Positions 8,595-16,985 of a stretch of DNA of 64,000 nucleotides are shown piece by piece. Numbering within the stretch: position 1 is the stretch's first letter; each line of letters begins with the position of its first letter. A program made the position numbers and the translations under genes. Source of the DNA: Corynebacterium minutissimum (lineage in GTDB: Bacteria; Actinomycetota; Actinomycetes; Mycobacteriales; Mycobacteriaceae); contig NZ_CP069533.1 in the NCBI RefSeq assembly GCF_016889765.1, positions 2,170,001 through 2,234,000 on the forward strand, read 5' to 3'. The notes under the pieces were generated by a model. The model did no database searches. It saw nothing but the letters and a program-made list of their open reading frames with translations, and was not told the DNA's origin.

Positions 8595-9455
8595 ATGAGT
8601 CTTCAGCTTGAACCTTTGCCGCGCGGTGTCATTCTCGCCGCGACTCCTCTGGGCAATCCTGGTGATGCGTCCGCACGCCTCATTCAGGCCTTGGGCCACG
8701 CCGATATTATTGCCGCGGAAGATACCCGCCGTGTGCGCAATCTGGCCGCTGCTTTAGGGGCGGAGATCCGCGGCAAGGTGGTCTCCAATTTTGACCATAA
8801 CGAGGCGGAACGCTCTCGCATGCTCGTGGACGCTGCCCGCACGGGAACGGTCCTCGTCGTCTCAGACGCCGGCATGCCGCTCGTGTCCGACCCTGGCCAT
8901 TCCATTGTGGATGCTGCCGTGGAGGCGGGTGTTCCGGTCACCTGCTTCCCCGGACCTTCGGCAGTACCTACTGCCTTGGCGCTCTCAGGCCTGGGTGTCG
9001 GGCACTTCCTTTTCGATGCTTTCCCTCCACGCAAACCTGGCCCCCGCAAGGCTTGGTTGGAGTCTTTGGTAGGTGAGCGCCGCGCGATTGCCTTCTTTGA
9101 GTCGCCACACCGCCTGGCGCAGACGCTTGCCGACGCCTCCTTAATCCTCGGCACCGAACGCCGCGCTGCCGTATGCCGCGAGCTGACTAAAACCTACGAA
9201 GAGGTCAAGCGCGGCACTTTGGGTGAGTTGGCGGAGTGGGCTGAAGAGAATGCGCGGGGCGAAATCACCGTGGTCATCGAAGGCGGCGCGGCCGAACCGG
9301 CCTCTCTGGACGAGCTCGTAGCGCAGGTCCGAAGCGAGGTGGATCGCGGCGTGCGCGCCAAGGATGCGTGCAAGCAGGCGGCCGCCGGTACTGAGTGGTC
9401 AAACCGCGAACTGTATGATGCCTATCTTTCCGCCCGTGGCGAGCAGAAGCCGTAG
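8595..9455 (+). CDS. rsmI: 16S rRNA (cytidine1402-2'-O)-methyltransferase
   Basis: RsmI methylates the ribose of C1402 in the 16S rRNA decoding centre using S-adenosylmethionine. The 286-residue protein carries the tetrapyrrole-methylase fold: ATPLGNPGD near 16-24, AAEDTRR near 41-47, VSDAGMPLVSDPG near 89-101, and CFPGPSA near 115-121. An ATG lies 12 nt upstream in frame, but the -10 spacing and family alignment favour 8595. The gene is divergent from pmt with overlapping promoter regions. Confidence 0.94.
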   Translation: MSLQLEPLPRGVILAATPLGNPGDASARLIQALGHADIIAAEDTRRVRNLAAALGAEIRGKVVSNFDHNEAERSRMLVDAARTGTVLVVSDAGMPLVSDPGHSIVDAAVEAGVPVTCFPGPSAVPTALALSGLGVGHFLFDAFPPRKPGPRKAWLESLVGERRAIAFFESPHRLAQTLADASLILGTERRAAVCRELTKTYEEVKRGTLGELAEWAEENARGEITVVIEGGAAEPASLDELVAQVRSEVDRGVRAKDACKQAAAGTEWSNRELYDAYLSARGEQKP

Positions 9456-9716
9456 GTGTGGGATTATCTAGCATCGACGGATGGTGGTGAGCACAGTCTC
9501 TTTTACGCCAATTGTTATTGCTTCGTTATAGATCCCGCCTGTGTTCACTCAGTGTGGTGGCCTAAAATGAGCCGTCAGCTGCACAGTCGCGGGTGGTTGA
9601 CGGCCCGGGATGGGGAAGGGGAGGCGTCGAAAAGCACAGGCTACGGCGCCCACTCCAGGTATAACGGCGCTCTACAGTGCATTTTTACGTGGCTCGCAGG
9701 TTGACTAGTTGGTGGG
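9456..9716. other. noncoding region upstream of the betaine-type transporter
   Basis: This 261-nt gap holds no convincing gene. An 82-codon frame is present but lacks a ribosome-binding site and a protein-like composition. Possible promoter elements include TAAAAT at 9562-9567. Osmotically induced transporters of this family often have long control regions, but no operator could be assigned. Confidence 0.5.
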
Positions 9717-11585
9717 ATGACACCAAGGTCTGAAGCTATGACAGACTCGACCAATGCAGACAAGCTAAAGGACACGGAGGTGTCGTCGGCCGTCCCGAGC
9801 GGAGCTAGCTCCCCGAGCGCGGTGGACGACTACCACACTGTTGACGAGCGCCTCGAGGCTGCCTCCGCTACGAGCCAGCTCCAGGACATGCTGAACAACA
9901 GGTCCTTCAACCCAGACGCCCACACGGTTCCGGCAGAAGAGAAGGACACGGCGGAGGAGGACTTTGGCCCCGGCGGTATTGACTCGCCAATCGATTGGAC
10001 CATTGTGAGCTTCGCCGGCATCCTCGTCGCCGCGTTCGTGGCATGGGGACTTGCTGCACCGGATAACTTTGGTACTTTCGCCAGCAACGCGCTGAGCTTC
10101 GTGGTCAACAACTTTGGTTGGGCTTACGTGCTCTTCGGCACCATTTTCGTCGTCTTCGTGCTCTTCATCGCATTGTCGAAGTTCGGCACCATTCGCTTGG
10201 GTGAGATTAACGAAGAGCCCGAGTTCACCACGGTGTCGTGGATTGCCATGATGTTCGCCGCCGGTATGGGCATTGGTCTGATGTTCTATGGTGCGTCCGA
10301 GCCACTCAACTACTTCAAGAACGGCGTTCCCGGTCATGGTGAACATGAAGTCGGTACGGCCATGGCCACTGCTATGTTCCACTGGACGCTGCACCCATGG
10401 GCGGTCTACGCCATCGTTGGCCTGGCCATTGCGTACTCGACGTTCCGCATCGGCCGCAAGCAGCTGCTGAGCCAGACTTTTGTGCCGCTCATCGGTCAGC
10501 GCAATGCTGACGGTGCCGTGGGCAAGATCATTGACATCCTGGCCATCTTCGCCACTGTCTTCGGTACCGCCTGCTCCCTGGGTCTCGGCGCTACCCAGAT
10601 CCAGGCGGGCCTTGAGGCGTCCGGTCTCATTGAGAATCCGTCCCAGAGCGTGGTTATTGGCATCGTGCTCGTGCTGACCCTAGCCTTCATCCTGTCCGCG
10701 ATGTCCGGCGTGGGCAAGGGCATTCAGTACCTTTCTAACGCCAACATGGTCCTGGCTGCCCTGCTGGCCATCTTCGTGTTCATCCTGGGCCCCACGGTGA
10801 CGATCCTCAACCAGATTCCTGGTTCCATTGGCAACTACTTGGCCAACTTCACCGAGATGATCGCCCGTACCGCCGAGTCCAACAACGGTACTGCTGGTGA
10901 GTGGCTGTCCACGTGGACCATCTTCTACTGGGCATGGTGGGTGTCTTGGTCCCCATTCGTCGGCATGTTCTTGGCCCGCATTTCCCGCGGCCGCTCCGTG
11001 CGCGAATTCTGCATCGGTGTGCTCCTCGTACCGGCTGGTGTGTCCACCGTATGGTTCGCCATCTTTGGCGGTACCGCCATCCACATGGAGCAAAACGGCA
11101 ACTCCATCTCGGGTGACTCCGCGGAGCAGGAGCTGTTTAATCTTCTGCAGAACCTGCCTGGTGGCTTCATCGCTGGCATTGTCGCCGCAATCCTGCTGGC
11201 AACGTTCTTCATCACATCGGCAGACTCCGCGTCGACCGTCATGGGTTCCATGTCCCAGTCTGGTGCGACCACCGCTAAGCCGTGGCTGTCCGCCGTCTGG
11301 GGTGTGCTCACCGCTGCGGTTGGCTTGACCTTGTTGCTCTCTAGCGAGGATTCACTGTCCAACCTGCAGAATGTCACCATCGTGGCAGCCTTGCCCTTCC
11401 TCTTCATCGTCGTTGGCCTCATGTTTGCTATCTACAAGGACCTGAGCAATGACGTCATCTACCAGGAGTACCGCGAATCCCAGGCCTTCCAGCGCAAGCT
11501 GGCCCGCGAGCGTCGTCTGCACCGCGAGTTCCAGCGCGCACAGGCCTACAAGGAGCGTCGCCGCCAGCAGAAGCAGAAGCACTAA
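9717..11585 (+). CDS. betP: BCCT-family compatible-solute transporter (BetP type)
   Basis: This Na+-coupled symporter takes up glycine betaine or related osmolytes during hyperosmotic stress. Its 622 residues show the BCCT core of 12 membrane segments, with the GMGIGLMFYGASEP motif near residues 182-195 and WAWWVSWSPFVGMFLARISRG near 402-422. The N-terminal tail (about 90 residues) is acidic and the C-terminal tail is rich in Arg/Lys/Gln; in C. glutamicum BetP these parts sense osmotic stress. BetP is favoured by its position after pmt-rsmI, but EctP or LcoP cannot be excluded. An in-frame ATG at 9738 is an alternative start. The gene ends before a hairpin that precedes metG. Confidence 0.8.
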   Translation: MTPRSEAMTDSTNADKLKDTEVSSAVPSGASSPSAVDDYHTVDERLEAASATSQLQDMLNNRSFNPDAHTVPAEEKDTAEEDFGPGGIDSPIDWTIVSFAGILVAAFVAWGLAAPDNFGTFASNALSFVVNNFGWAYVLFGTIFVVFVLFIALSKFGTIRLGEINEEPEFTTVSWIAMMFAAGMGIGLMFYGASEPLNYFKNGVPGHGEHEVGTAMATAMFHWTLHPWAVYAIVGLAIAYSTFRIGRKQLLSQTFVPLIGQRNADGAVGKIIDILAIFATVFGTACSLGLGATQIQAGLEASGLIENPSQSVVIGIVLVLTLAFILSAMSGVGKGIQYLSNANMVLAALLAIFVFILGPTVTILNQIPGSIGNYLANFTEMIARTAESNNGTAGEWLSTWTIFYWAWWVSWSPFVGMFLARISRGRSVREFCIGVLLVPAGVSTVWFAIFGGTAIHMEQNGNSISGDSAEQELFNLLQNLPGGFIAGIVAAILLATFFITSADSASTVMGSMSQSGATTAKPWLSAVWGVLTAAVGLTLLLSSEDSLSNLQNVTIVAALPFLFIVVGLMFAIYKDLSNDVIYQEYRESQAFQRKLARERRLHREFQRAQAYKERRRQQKQKH

Positions 11586-11640
11586 CGTTTAAAACGCTGG
11601 CGAAGAATCGCCCGTCAAGCGCCTCACCGCGCCCTCTTTT

Positions 11641-11674
11641 ACACCCCCTCACTGCACGTACGGTGAGGGGGTGT
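11641..11674. terminator. 12-bp perfect inverted repeat between betP and metG
   Basis: The arms at 11641-11652 and 11663-11674 pair perfectly around a 10-nt loop. No T-tract follows on either strand. It could end betP transcription or, as it reaches to 5 nt before the metG -10 element, act as an operator. Confidence 0.5.
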
Positions 11675-11678
11675 TCGA

Positions 11679-11691
11679 TAGAGTAGAGGGC
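11679..11691 (+). promoter_or_regulatory. leaderless promoter of metG
   Basis: TAGAGT at 11679-11684 ends 7 nt before the ATG at 11692. Confidence 0.6.
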
Positions 11692-13524
11692 ATGACTGAG
11701 ACAGTTGTCGTTAATGTTGCTTGGCCTTATGCCAACGGACCCCGCCACATCGGACACGTGGCGGGCTTCGGCGTTCCTTCTGATGTGTTTGCCCGTTTCC
11801 AACGAATGCGCGGCAATGATGTTCTCATGGTCTCCGGTACGGATGAGCATGGCACCCCGCTGCTCGTTCAGGCAGATAAAGAAGGCGTGACTGTCCGCGA
11901 GCTAGCGGACCGCTACAACCGGCAGATTGTTACCGACTTGGCTGGGCTCGGCCTGTCTTATGACCTGTTTACCCGCACCACCACGCGCAACCACTACGCG
12001 GTAGTGCAGGAGCTGTTCAAGGGGCTCTACGAGAACGGCTACATGATTAAGGAAACCACCCAGGGTGCTATTTCACCCTCCACGGGACGCACCTTGCCGG
12101 ACCGCTACATTGAAGGCACCTGTCCCATTTGCGGCGCCGACGGTGCCCGCGGTGATCAGTGCGATGAGTGCGGCAACCAGCTGGATCCGGTGGACCTCAT
12201 CAACCCGGTGTCCAAGATTAACGGCGAAACGCCGGAATTCATTGAGACCGAGCACTTTCTCCTTGATCTTCCCTCCGTTAAGGACGCGCTTGAAAAGTGG
12301 CTCAAGACCCGTGAGGATTGGCGCCCGAACGTACTGAAGTTCTCCCTCAACCTGCTGGAGGATATGCGCCCGCGCACCATGACCCGCGATATTGACTGGG
12401 GTATCCCGATTCCGGTCGAGGGCTGGCAGGATAACGGCGCAAAGAAGCTATACGTGTGGTTCGATGCCGTCATCGGTTACCTGTCCTCCTCCATTGAGTG
12501 GGCCTACCGCACCGGAAACCCGGATGCGTGGAAGCAGTACTGGCAGAACCCGGAGGCTCGCCACTACTACTTCCAGGGCAAGGACAACATCACCTTCCAT
12601 TCCCAGATTTGGCCAGCTGAATTGCTGGGCTACGCGGGCAAGGGCTCCAAGGGCGGGGAGGAGCACATCTATGGTGAGCTGAACCTCCCCACGGAGATCG
12701 TGTCCTCGGAGTACCTGACTATGTCGGGCTCCAAGTTCTCCTCCTCCAAGGGCGTGGTCATTTATGTCAAGGACTTCCTGAAGGAGTTTGGTCCAGACGC
12801 CTTGCGCTACTTCATCTCGGTGGCGGGACCTGAGAACAATGACACCGACTTCACCTGGGATGAGTTTGTTCGCCGCATCAACAACGAGCTGGCGAATGGC
12901 TGGGGCAACCTGGTCAACCGCACTGTGTCAATGGCGTTCAAGAACTTCGGCGAAGTGCCGGCGCCGGCTGCTCTGGAACAGGCCGATAAGGATATTTTGG
13001 CCCTGTCGGAGGAGACCTTCGCCACCGCCGCGGAATTCCTTGAGCAGTCCAAGTTCAAGCAGGCTATGACTGCCATCATGCACGTTGTCGGTGAGGCCAA
13101 CGCCTACGTTGCTGCCATGGAGCCGTGGAAACTGGCTAAGGATGAGACCCAGCGTGAGCGTCTGGCAACCGTCCTGTGGACGGCACTCCAGGTGGTGTCT
13201 GACTGCAACGTCATGCTCACGCCGTTCCTGCCGTTCACTGCCCAGAAGGTGCACGAGACCTTGGGCCGCGAGGGCGAGTGGGCCGCGCAGCCACGTGTTG
13301 AAGACGTCGTTGACGATATTCCGGTTGAGCTCGTCGGCGTGAATCTCCCACCGGAGAACCACCCATACCCGATCATCACGGGTGACTACACAGGCCAGCA
13401 GGCAGTGTGGCAGCGCATCGACGTCACCCCCGGCACGGTGCTGCAGAAGCCGAAGCCACTCGTGGCCAAACTCGACCCTGAGCTCGGTGAAACCGGCCCG
13501 GAATGGGCCCCGGTCCAGAAGTAG
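11692..13524 (+). CDS. metG: Methionine--tRNA ligase
   Basis: MetG charges methionine tRNA for initiation and elongation. The 610-residue enzyme has the HIGH-type motif (PRHIGHVAG, about residues 15-23), a zinc knuckle region with CxxC pairs (CPICGADGARGDQCDECG near 141-158), and a KMSKS-type loop written KFSSSKG near 348-354. No C-terminal EMAP/Trbp111 domain is present, as in other short actinobacterial enzymes. An upstream in-frame ATG at 11671 would lie within the inverted repeat, whereas 11692 follows a -10 element by 7 nt, so 11692 is preferred. The MFS gene downstream begins close to or inside its end. Confidence 0.96.
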   Translation: MTETVVVNVAWPYANGPRHIGHVAGFGVPSDVFARFQRMRGNDVLMVSGTDEHGTPLLVQADKEGVTVRELADRYNRQIVTDLAGLGLSYDLFTRTTTRNHYAVVQELFKGLYENGYMIKETTQGAISPSTGRTLPDRYIEGTCPICGADGARGDQCDECGNQLDPVDLINPVSKINGETPEFIETEHFLLDLPSVKDALEKWLKTREDWRPNVLKFSLNLLEDMRPRTMTRDIDWGIPIPVEGWQDNGAKKLYVWFDAVIGYLSSSIEWAYRTGNPDAWKQYWQNPEARHYYFQGKDNITFHSQIWPAELLGYAGKGSKGGEEHIYGELNLPTEIVSSEYLTMSGSKFSSSKGVVIYVKDFLKEFGPDALRYFISVAGPENNDTDFTWDEFVRRINNELANGWGNLVNRTVSMAFKNFGEVPAPAALEQADKDILALSEETFATAAEFLEQSKFKQAMTAIMHVVGEANAYVAAMEPWKLAKDETQRERLATVLWTALQVVSDCNVMLTPFLPFTAQKVHETLGREGEWAAQPRVEDVVDDIPVELVGVNLPPENHPYPIITGDYTGQQAVWQRIDVTPGTVLQKPKPLVAKLDPELGETGPEWAPVQK

Positions 13525-13529
13525 TTCTC

Positions 13530-14723
13530 GTGGGTCAGGCGTTCCGGCGCACTCTTGCGCCTGCCTTGCTCTTTACCGTCGTGTGCCTCACGGCGGTAAA
13601 TTTGCGATCCGGCATTGCATCAGTAGCGCCGGTTTTAGGGCAAATCCAAGACTACTTTGGCATTAGTTCCGGCGCAGCCGGTCTTCTTACTGCGTTGCCT
13701 GGATTGTGCTTTGCCGTGATGGGCCTAGCTGCCGTTCCTATTGCGCGCCGCGTGGGGTTGAGCCGCACGTTGGCCGCTGGAACTTTCTTGCTCGTTGCAG
13801 GATTGGCGCTGCGCCCGTGGGTAGGTAGTTTCTCGCTGTTCGTCGCGCTCACCTTGTGCGTGGTGGCGGGGATTGCGTTGGCGAATATCCTGCTTCCGGC
13901 GTGGATTAAACAGCACGGCTCTGGCCGCACGCTGGTAGCGCTCATGACGACGTACACCACGATGTTGGGCGTCTCCAGCGCGTTGGGACCACTGTCGGCG
14001 GTGACGCAGCAGACCTGGCAAGGGGCATTGTGGGTATGGTGCCTGCCGGCAGTCGCTCAGCTCATCGCGTGGAGCGTGGTGCTGCCGCGCGCGGGACGCG
14101 ATGTGGCTCTTGGTGCGGTCGACGGTGCTGGCGCCCCACGCCCCATGTACACCTCGCCGACTGCTGTGGCCATGCTCTTCTTCTTTGGCCTGCAGTCCAC
14201 CATGGCCTATGTCCAGATGGGTTGGCTGCCCCGCATGCTCGTGGACAAAGGCGTGGGGGAGAACACCGCGAGCGTGGCCTTAGCCATTATCGGTGTGTTC
14301 AATATTGTCGGCGGCGTGGTCATGCCGTGGCTCATTTCGCGGCTGGACCGGTTGGCACCTGTGCCCGTGGTGCTTGCCCTGTGTACGTGTGCAGGATGGG
14401 CCGGTGTGCTGCTGGCTGCCGACGCCGCCCCATTGGCATGGGCATCCCTCATGGGAATTGGCGGCATGTGCTTCCCCTTGGCACTGGCTCTTCTCACCGC
14501 CCGTACGCGCAGCGCGTTGACCACTGCGCGCTTGTCTGGCTTCGTTCAGCCCGGCGGCTACATCCTCGCGGGGCTCGTGCCGTTGCTTGTTGGCGTCGTG
14601 CGCGGCGCCACCGGCAACTGGACTGCCGTGCTTATCGGCCTCATGGTCCTCTCACTATGCATGCTGGTGGCAGGCCTGCGCGCGACCGCGCAGGTCTACA
14701 TCGACGACGAGCTCGTGTCCTAG
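13530..14723 (+). CDS. MFS transporter, CynX/NimT type
   Basis: The protein has 12 predicted membrane segments over about 397 residues and the composition of the CynX/NimT group of major facilitator permeases. Features include NLRSGIASVAPVL near residues 22-34 and GFVQPGGYILAGLVPLLVGVV near 338-358. Members are linked to cyanate or 2-nitroimidazole export, but the substrate here is unknown. The start is uncertain: the GTG at 13530, 5 nt after the metG stop, is preferred, and an ATG at 13503 inside metG gives a longer form. No clear ribosome-binding site is seen for either. Confidence 0.72.
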   Translation: MGQAFRRTLAPALLFTVVCLTAVNLRSGIASVAPVLGQIQDYFGISSGAAGLLTALPGLCFAVMGLAAVPIARRVGLSRTLAAGTFLLVAGLALRPWVGSFSLFVALTLCVVAGIALANILLPAWIKQHGSGRTLVALMTTYTTMLGVSSALGPLSAVTQQTWQGALWVWCLPAVAQLIAWSVVLPRAGRDVALGAVDGAGAPRPMYTSPTAVAMLFFFGLQSTMAYVQMGWLPRMLVDKGVGENTASVALAIIGVFNIVGGVVMPWLISRLDRLAPVPVVLALCTCAGWAGVLLAADAAPLAWASLMGIGGMCFPLALALLTARTRSALTTARLSGFVQPGGYILAGLVPLLVGVVRGATGNWTAVLIGLMVLSLCMLVAGLRATAQVYIDDELVS

Positions 14724-14814
14724 ACAGCGCGCCACCTCGCCGCGATGCACTCTGTATTCTTAAAGAGACGATGAAAGCTATGGGGGCTGCTACAGAGACT
14801 AAAGGAGACTGAAG

Positions 14815-15120
14815 ATGGAAAGCACCGATCTGCTTCCCCCAGTGCATCCGGGAGAAATCCTGAAAGAGGAATTTCTTTAGGAACTGGGGCTAAGCCATCA
14901 CTCGCTCGCACAGTCTCTTGGCGTTGCGCAGCGTCGTGTCGACGAGATCCTTGAGGGGAGAGCGGACGTAGATGCCGATATGGCTCTCCGGCTGGCCCGA
15001 TTTTTCGGGATGAGTCCTGAGTTTTGGATGGGAATACAGAACCATTACGACTTAGACACGGCGGAGCAGAAATTCCGTTCGGAATTGGAAGCCATCACGC
15101 CGCTAGCGGCACCGCGCTAG
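14815..15120 (+). pseudogene. higA: HigA-family antitoxin gene with an internal stop codon
   Basis: Read through, the frame encodes a 101-residue HigA/VapA-type XRE repressor: HPGEILKEEFL at residues 11-21, then the helix-turn-helix region LAQSLGVAQRRVDEILEGRA, and the SPEFWMGIQNHYDLD tail. Codon 22 is TAG (14878-14880), at a place where relatives usually have Glu, so one base change from GAG explains it. A strong AAAGGAG site lies 7 nt before the ATG. No HigB toxin gene is found next to it. It is either a recently inactivated gene, a read-through case or a sequencing error. Its end overlaps the convergent GNAT gene by 3 nt. Confidence 0.75.
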
Positions 15121-15620
15121 AAACGGTCGAAGTCGCGCTGCAAGTGAACCAAGCCGAGGCGCACGCCGTCCTTAGTGTGGATGTTGGGCATGCGGCCGGT
15201 TTCTACGAAGCCGAACTTCTTGTGCAGGGCAATGGACGCCTCGTTGGTATCCACGATGTAGGTGATCATGGTCTGGACGTAGTCGTTGTCCTGCGCGTGA
15301 TCCATGAGCGTGGCCATGAGCTCACTGCCCACGCCTTTGCCGCGTGCGGATTCAGCAATGTAGACGGAGTCCTCCGCAGTGCCGTAATAGATGGCGGGAG
15401 TAACGAACTGGAAGTACGCGGCCCAGCCAACGATTTCGTCGTCGTCCACGGCGACGAAGACGGGATAGTCGTCTTTCTCCATCTGTGCCAGCCACTGCTT
15501 GCGGTCCTCGACGGATTCCTGCCATGTCACCAGGTTGGCCGCCGGCGTTGCGGCGGAAGCGGCGTTGTAGATGGTGGCGATGGAGGGGGCGTCGTCAAGC
15601 ACTGCGGGACGAACGTGCAT
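15117..15620 (-). CDS. GNAT N-acetyltransferase, phosphinothricin acetyltransferase-like
   Basis: This 167-residue acetyltransferase resembles the Pat/Bar group, which acetylate small amines or amino-acid analogues with acetyl-CoA. The N-terminal VRPAVLDDAPSIATIYN (3-19), the ARGKGVGSELMATLMDHA acetyl-CoA loop (about 93-110) and NEASIALHKKFGFVETG (about 126-142) are typical. The start at 15620 follows AAGG by 9 nt. A longer frame upstream only crosses the remnant GNAT copy. The substrate is unknown. Confidence 0.82.
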   Translation of the reverse strand: MHVRPAVLDDAPSIATIYNAASAATPAANLVTWQESVEDRKQWLAQMEKDDYPVFVAVDDDEIVGWAAYFQFVTPAIYYGTAEDSVYIAESARGKGVGSELMATLMDHAQDNDYVQTMITYIVDTNEASIALHKKFGFVETGRMPNIHTKDGVRLGLVHLQRDFDRF

Positions 15621-15631
15621 ACGGGTAATCC

Positions 15632-15856
15632 TTAAACCATGAGTTGCAAGTGGGCAAGGTCTAACCACTGCCCAGCTTTGCGGCTGACTTCTTTTAGAGT
15701 TCCTACAGTGGCAAAACCGAACTTCTCATGCAACTTGATGGATGCGATGTTGTCCGCCACGAGGAGTACCACTTTCCCAGCCGGGCCTTTGGAGCGAGGT
15801 GGGGGTGTGGTAGAGCGCCCAGCCCAACGTAGAGTGGCGGTCACTGCGGGGGACAT
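15632..15856 (-). pseudogene. C-terminal remnant of a second GNAT acetyltransferase
   Basis: About 46 codons (15632-15772) encode only the last part of a GNAT fold: VADNIASIKLHEKFGF followed by VGTLKEVSRKAGQWLDLAHL. They parallel the end of the intact GNAT gene just downstream. Upstream of this the frame breaks down and no acetyl-CoA loop is visible. The arrangement suggests a tandem pair of acetyltransferase genes of which the first has been truncated. The stop is only 11 nt from the start of the intact copy. Confidence 0.65.
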
Positions 15857-15895
15857 CGGCGTTTACCGCTTCACCGATTAACCTGCGCGCAAGAC

Positions 15896-15908
15896 TACAC
15901 TCGCAGCC
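15896..15908 (+). promoter_or_regulatory. leaderless promoter of tatD
   Basis: TACACT at 15896-15901 ends 7 nt before the ATG at 15909. Confidence 0.6.
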
Positions 15909-16733
15909 ATGTCTAAAAAGAAGCCACGCCCCACGCCCGTGCCCGCCGAAGGTTTGAGCCAGCTTATCGACGCCCACACGCACCTCGCCTCCTGCCGCGA
16001 CGCTGACGTCGACCTCGTTTCCCGCGCTCGTGCCGCTGGAGTTGAGCGCATCGTCACCGTAGGTGATGGTCTGGCAGAAGCGGAGAAGGCGCTGGCCGCG
16101 GCGCACGAGTTCGACAACGTGTATGCAGCGTGCGCGATTCACCCGACGAAGGCGCAGGAACTAGATGAGGCCGCCCGTGCTCGCCTGAGTGAGATGGCGG
16201 CGGACCCGCGCTGCGTGGCCATTGGTGAAACGGGGCTGGATACCTACTGGATTCACCACGAGCCGGAGCGCACTGCGCCGCTTGACGTCCAGGAGGAAGC
16301 CCTGCGCTGGCATGCGGAGCTGGCGGCGAAGGTAGGAAAGACGCTCATGATCCACAACCGTGAGGCCGATGAGGACCTCCTGCGAGTACTAGGGGAGTGT
16401 GCGGAGGCGCCGAAGGTGATGCTGCACTGCTTCTCCTCACCGCTGAAAGTGGCCGAGGAAGCTCTTGAGCGCGGCTATGTGTTGTCCTTCGCCGGCAACG
16501 TGACCTTCAAACGCAACGAAGAGATGCGCCAAGCCGCGGCACTTGCGCCGGCGGGTCAGCTGCTTATTGAGACCGACGCGCCGTACATGACTCCGGAGCC
16601 TTTCCGCGGTGCGCGCAATGAGCCGTCGCTTATTGGCCACACTTATACTTGCATTGCTGAGGCGCGTGGTCAGGACGTGGAAGAGTTGGCGGCTGAAGTG
16701 AAGGAAACCTTCGCGAGCGTCTTTGGAGTGTAG
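15909..16733 (+). CDS. tatD: TatD-family metal-dependent hydrolase (deoxyribonuclease)
   Basis: TatD enzymes are metal-dependent DNases of the amidohydrolase superfamily. The 274-residue barrel shows the metal ligands: DAHTHL near residues 20-25, the GETGLDTYW motif near 105-113, HNREADEDLL near 143-152, LHCFS near 164-168, and ETDAPYMTPEP near 219-229. The short basic N-terminal stretch is common in actinobacteria. The order tatD-rpf2-ksgA-ispE is conserved in the group. It is a leaderless gene by promoter spacing. Confidence 0.93.
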   Translation: MSKKKPRPTPVPAEGLSQLIDAHTHLASCRDADVDLVSRARAAGVERIVTVGDGLAEAEKALAAAHEFDNVYAACAIHPTKAQELDEAARARLSEMAADPRCVAIGETGLDTYWIHHEPERTAPLDVQEEALRWHAELAAKVGKTLMIHNREADEDLLRVLGECAEAPKVMLHCFSSPLKVAEEALERGYVLSFAGNVTFKRNEEMRQAAALAPAGQLLIETDAPYMTPEPFRGARNEPSLIGHTYTCIAEARGQDVEELAAEVKETFASVFGV

Positions 16734-16747
16734 TTGCCAGCCCAAAT

Positions 16748-16763
16748 TGTGACGATCTTCACT
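16748..16763 (+). promoter_or_regulatory. probable GlxR (cAMP receptor) site upstream of rpf2
   Basis: TGTGACGATCTTCACT matches the two half-sites TGTGA and TCACA with 6-nt spacing and one mismatch. In C. glutamicum, rpf2 is a known GlxR target, which supports the call. Confidence 0.65.
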
Positions 16764-16772
16764 CTTTGAAAA
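16761..16772 (+). promoter_or_regulatory. possible RamB site upstream of rpf2
   Basis: ACTCTTTGAAAA contains CTTTGAAAA, one base from the CTTTGCAAA core of the RamB motif. The flanking bases fit poorly. RamB control of rpf2 is known in C. glutamicum. Confidence 0.4.
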
Positions 16773-16782
16773 CCTGCAGTTC

Positions 16783-16797
16783 AGGGGTGGCGGGGGT
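16783..16797 (+). promoter_or_regulatory. possible RamA site upstream of rpf2
   Basis: Two closely spaced G runs, AGGGGT and CGGGGGT, fit the loose tandem G-run (or C-run) description of RamA sites. The motif is short and degenerate, so support comes mainly from the known RamA control of rpf2. Confidence 0.45.
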
Positions 16798-16985
16798 GTT
16801 TCTTGTGACGAGTGTGTTGCTAGTGGCTGCGGCGCGGGAGGACTTCTCGATCGTTACGCGCTGTTACCGTATCGTTATCCAAAGTTAGCCCGGCATTGAT
16901 CTTGCCGGGGCGCGCATTCTGTCGCGCAGAATCAGCTGCCGGGCGGATGCCTGGCACGAAATACTGCAGAGACGAGTAGAGGTTT

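Noticed and set aside
9456..9704. 82-codon frame before betP
   Set aside because: It has no ribosome-binding site, an odd composition (Trp/Cys/Ser-rich), and lies where an osmoregulated promoter is expected.
15024..15635. 203-codon frame antisense to the GNAT acetyltransferase
   Set aside because: The minus-strand frame has clear GNAT motifs and a ribosome-binding site; this frame also crosses the end of the higA pseudogene.
16734..16985. c-di-AMP (ydaO-type) riboswitch upstream of rpf2
   Set aside because: Such elements precede rpf genes in some actinobacteria, but I could not find the conserved core segments here.
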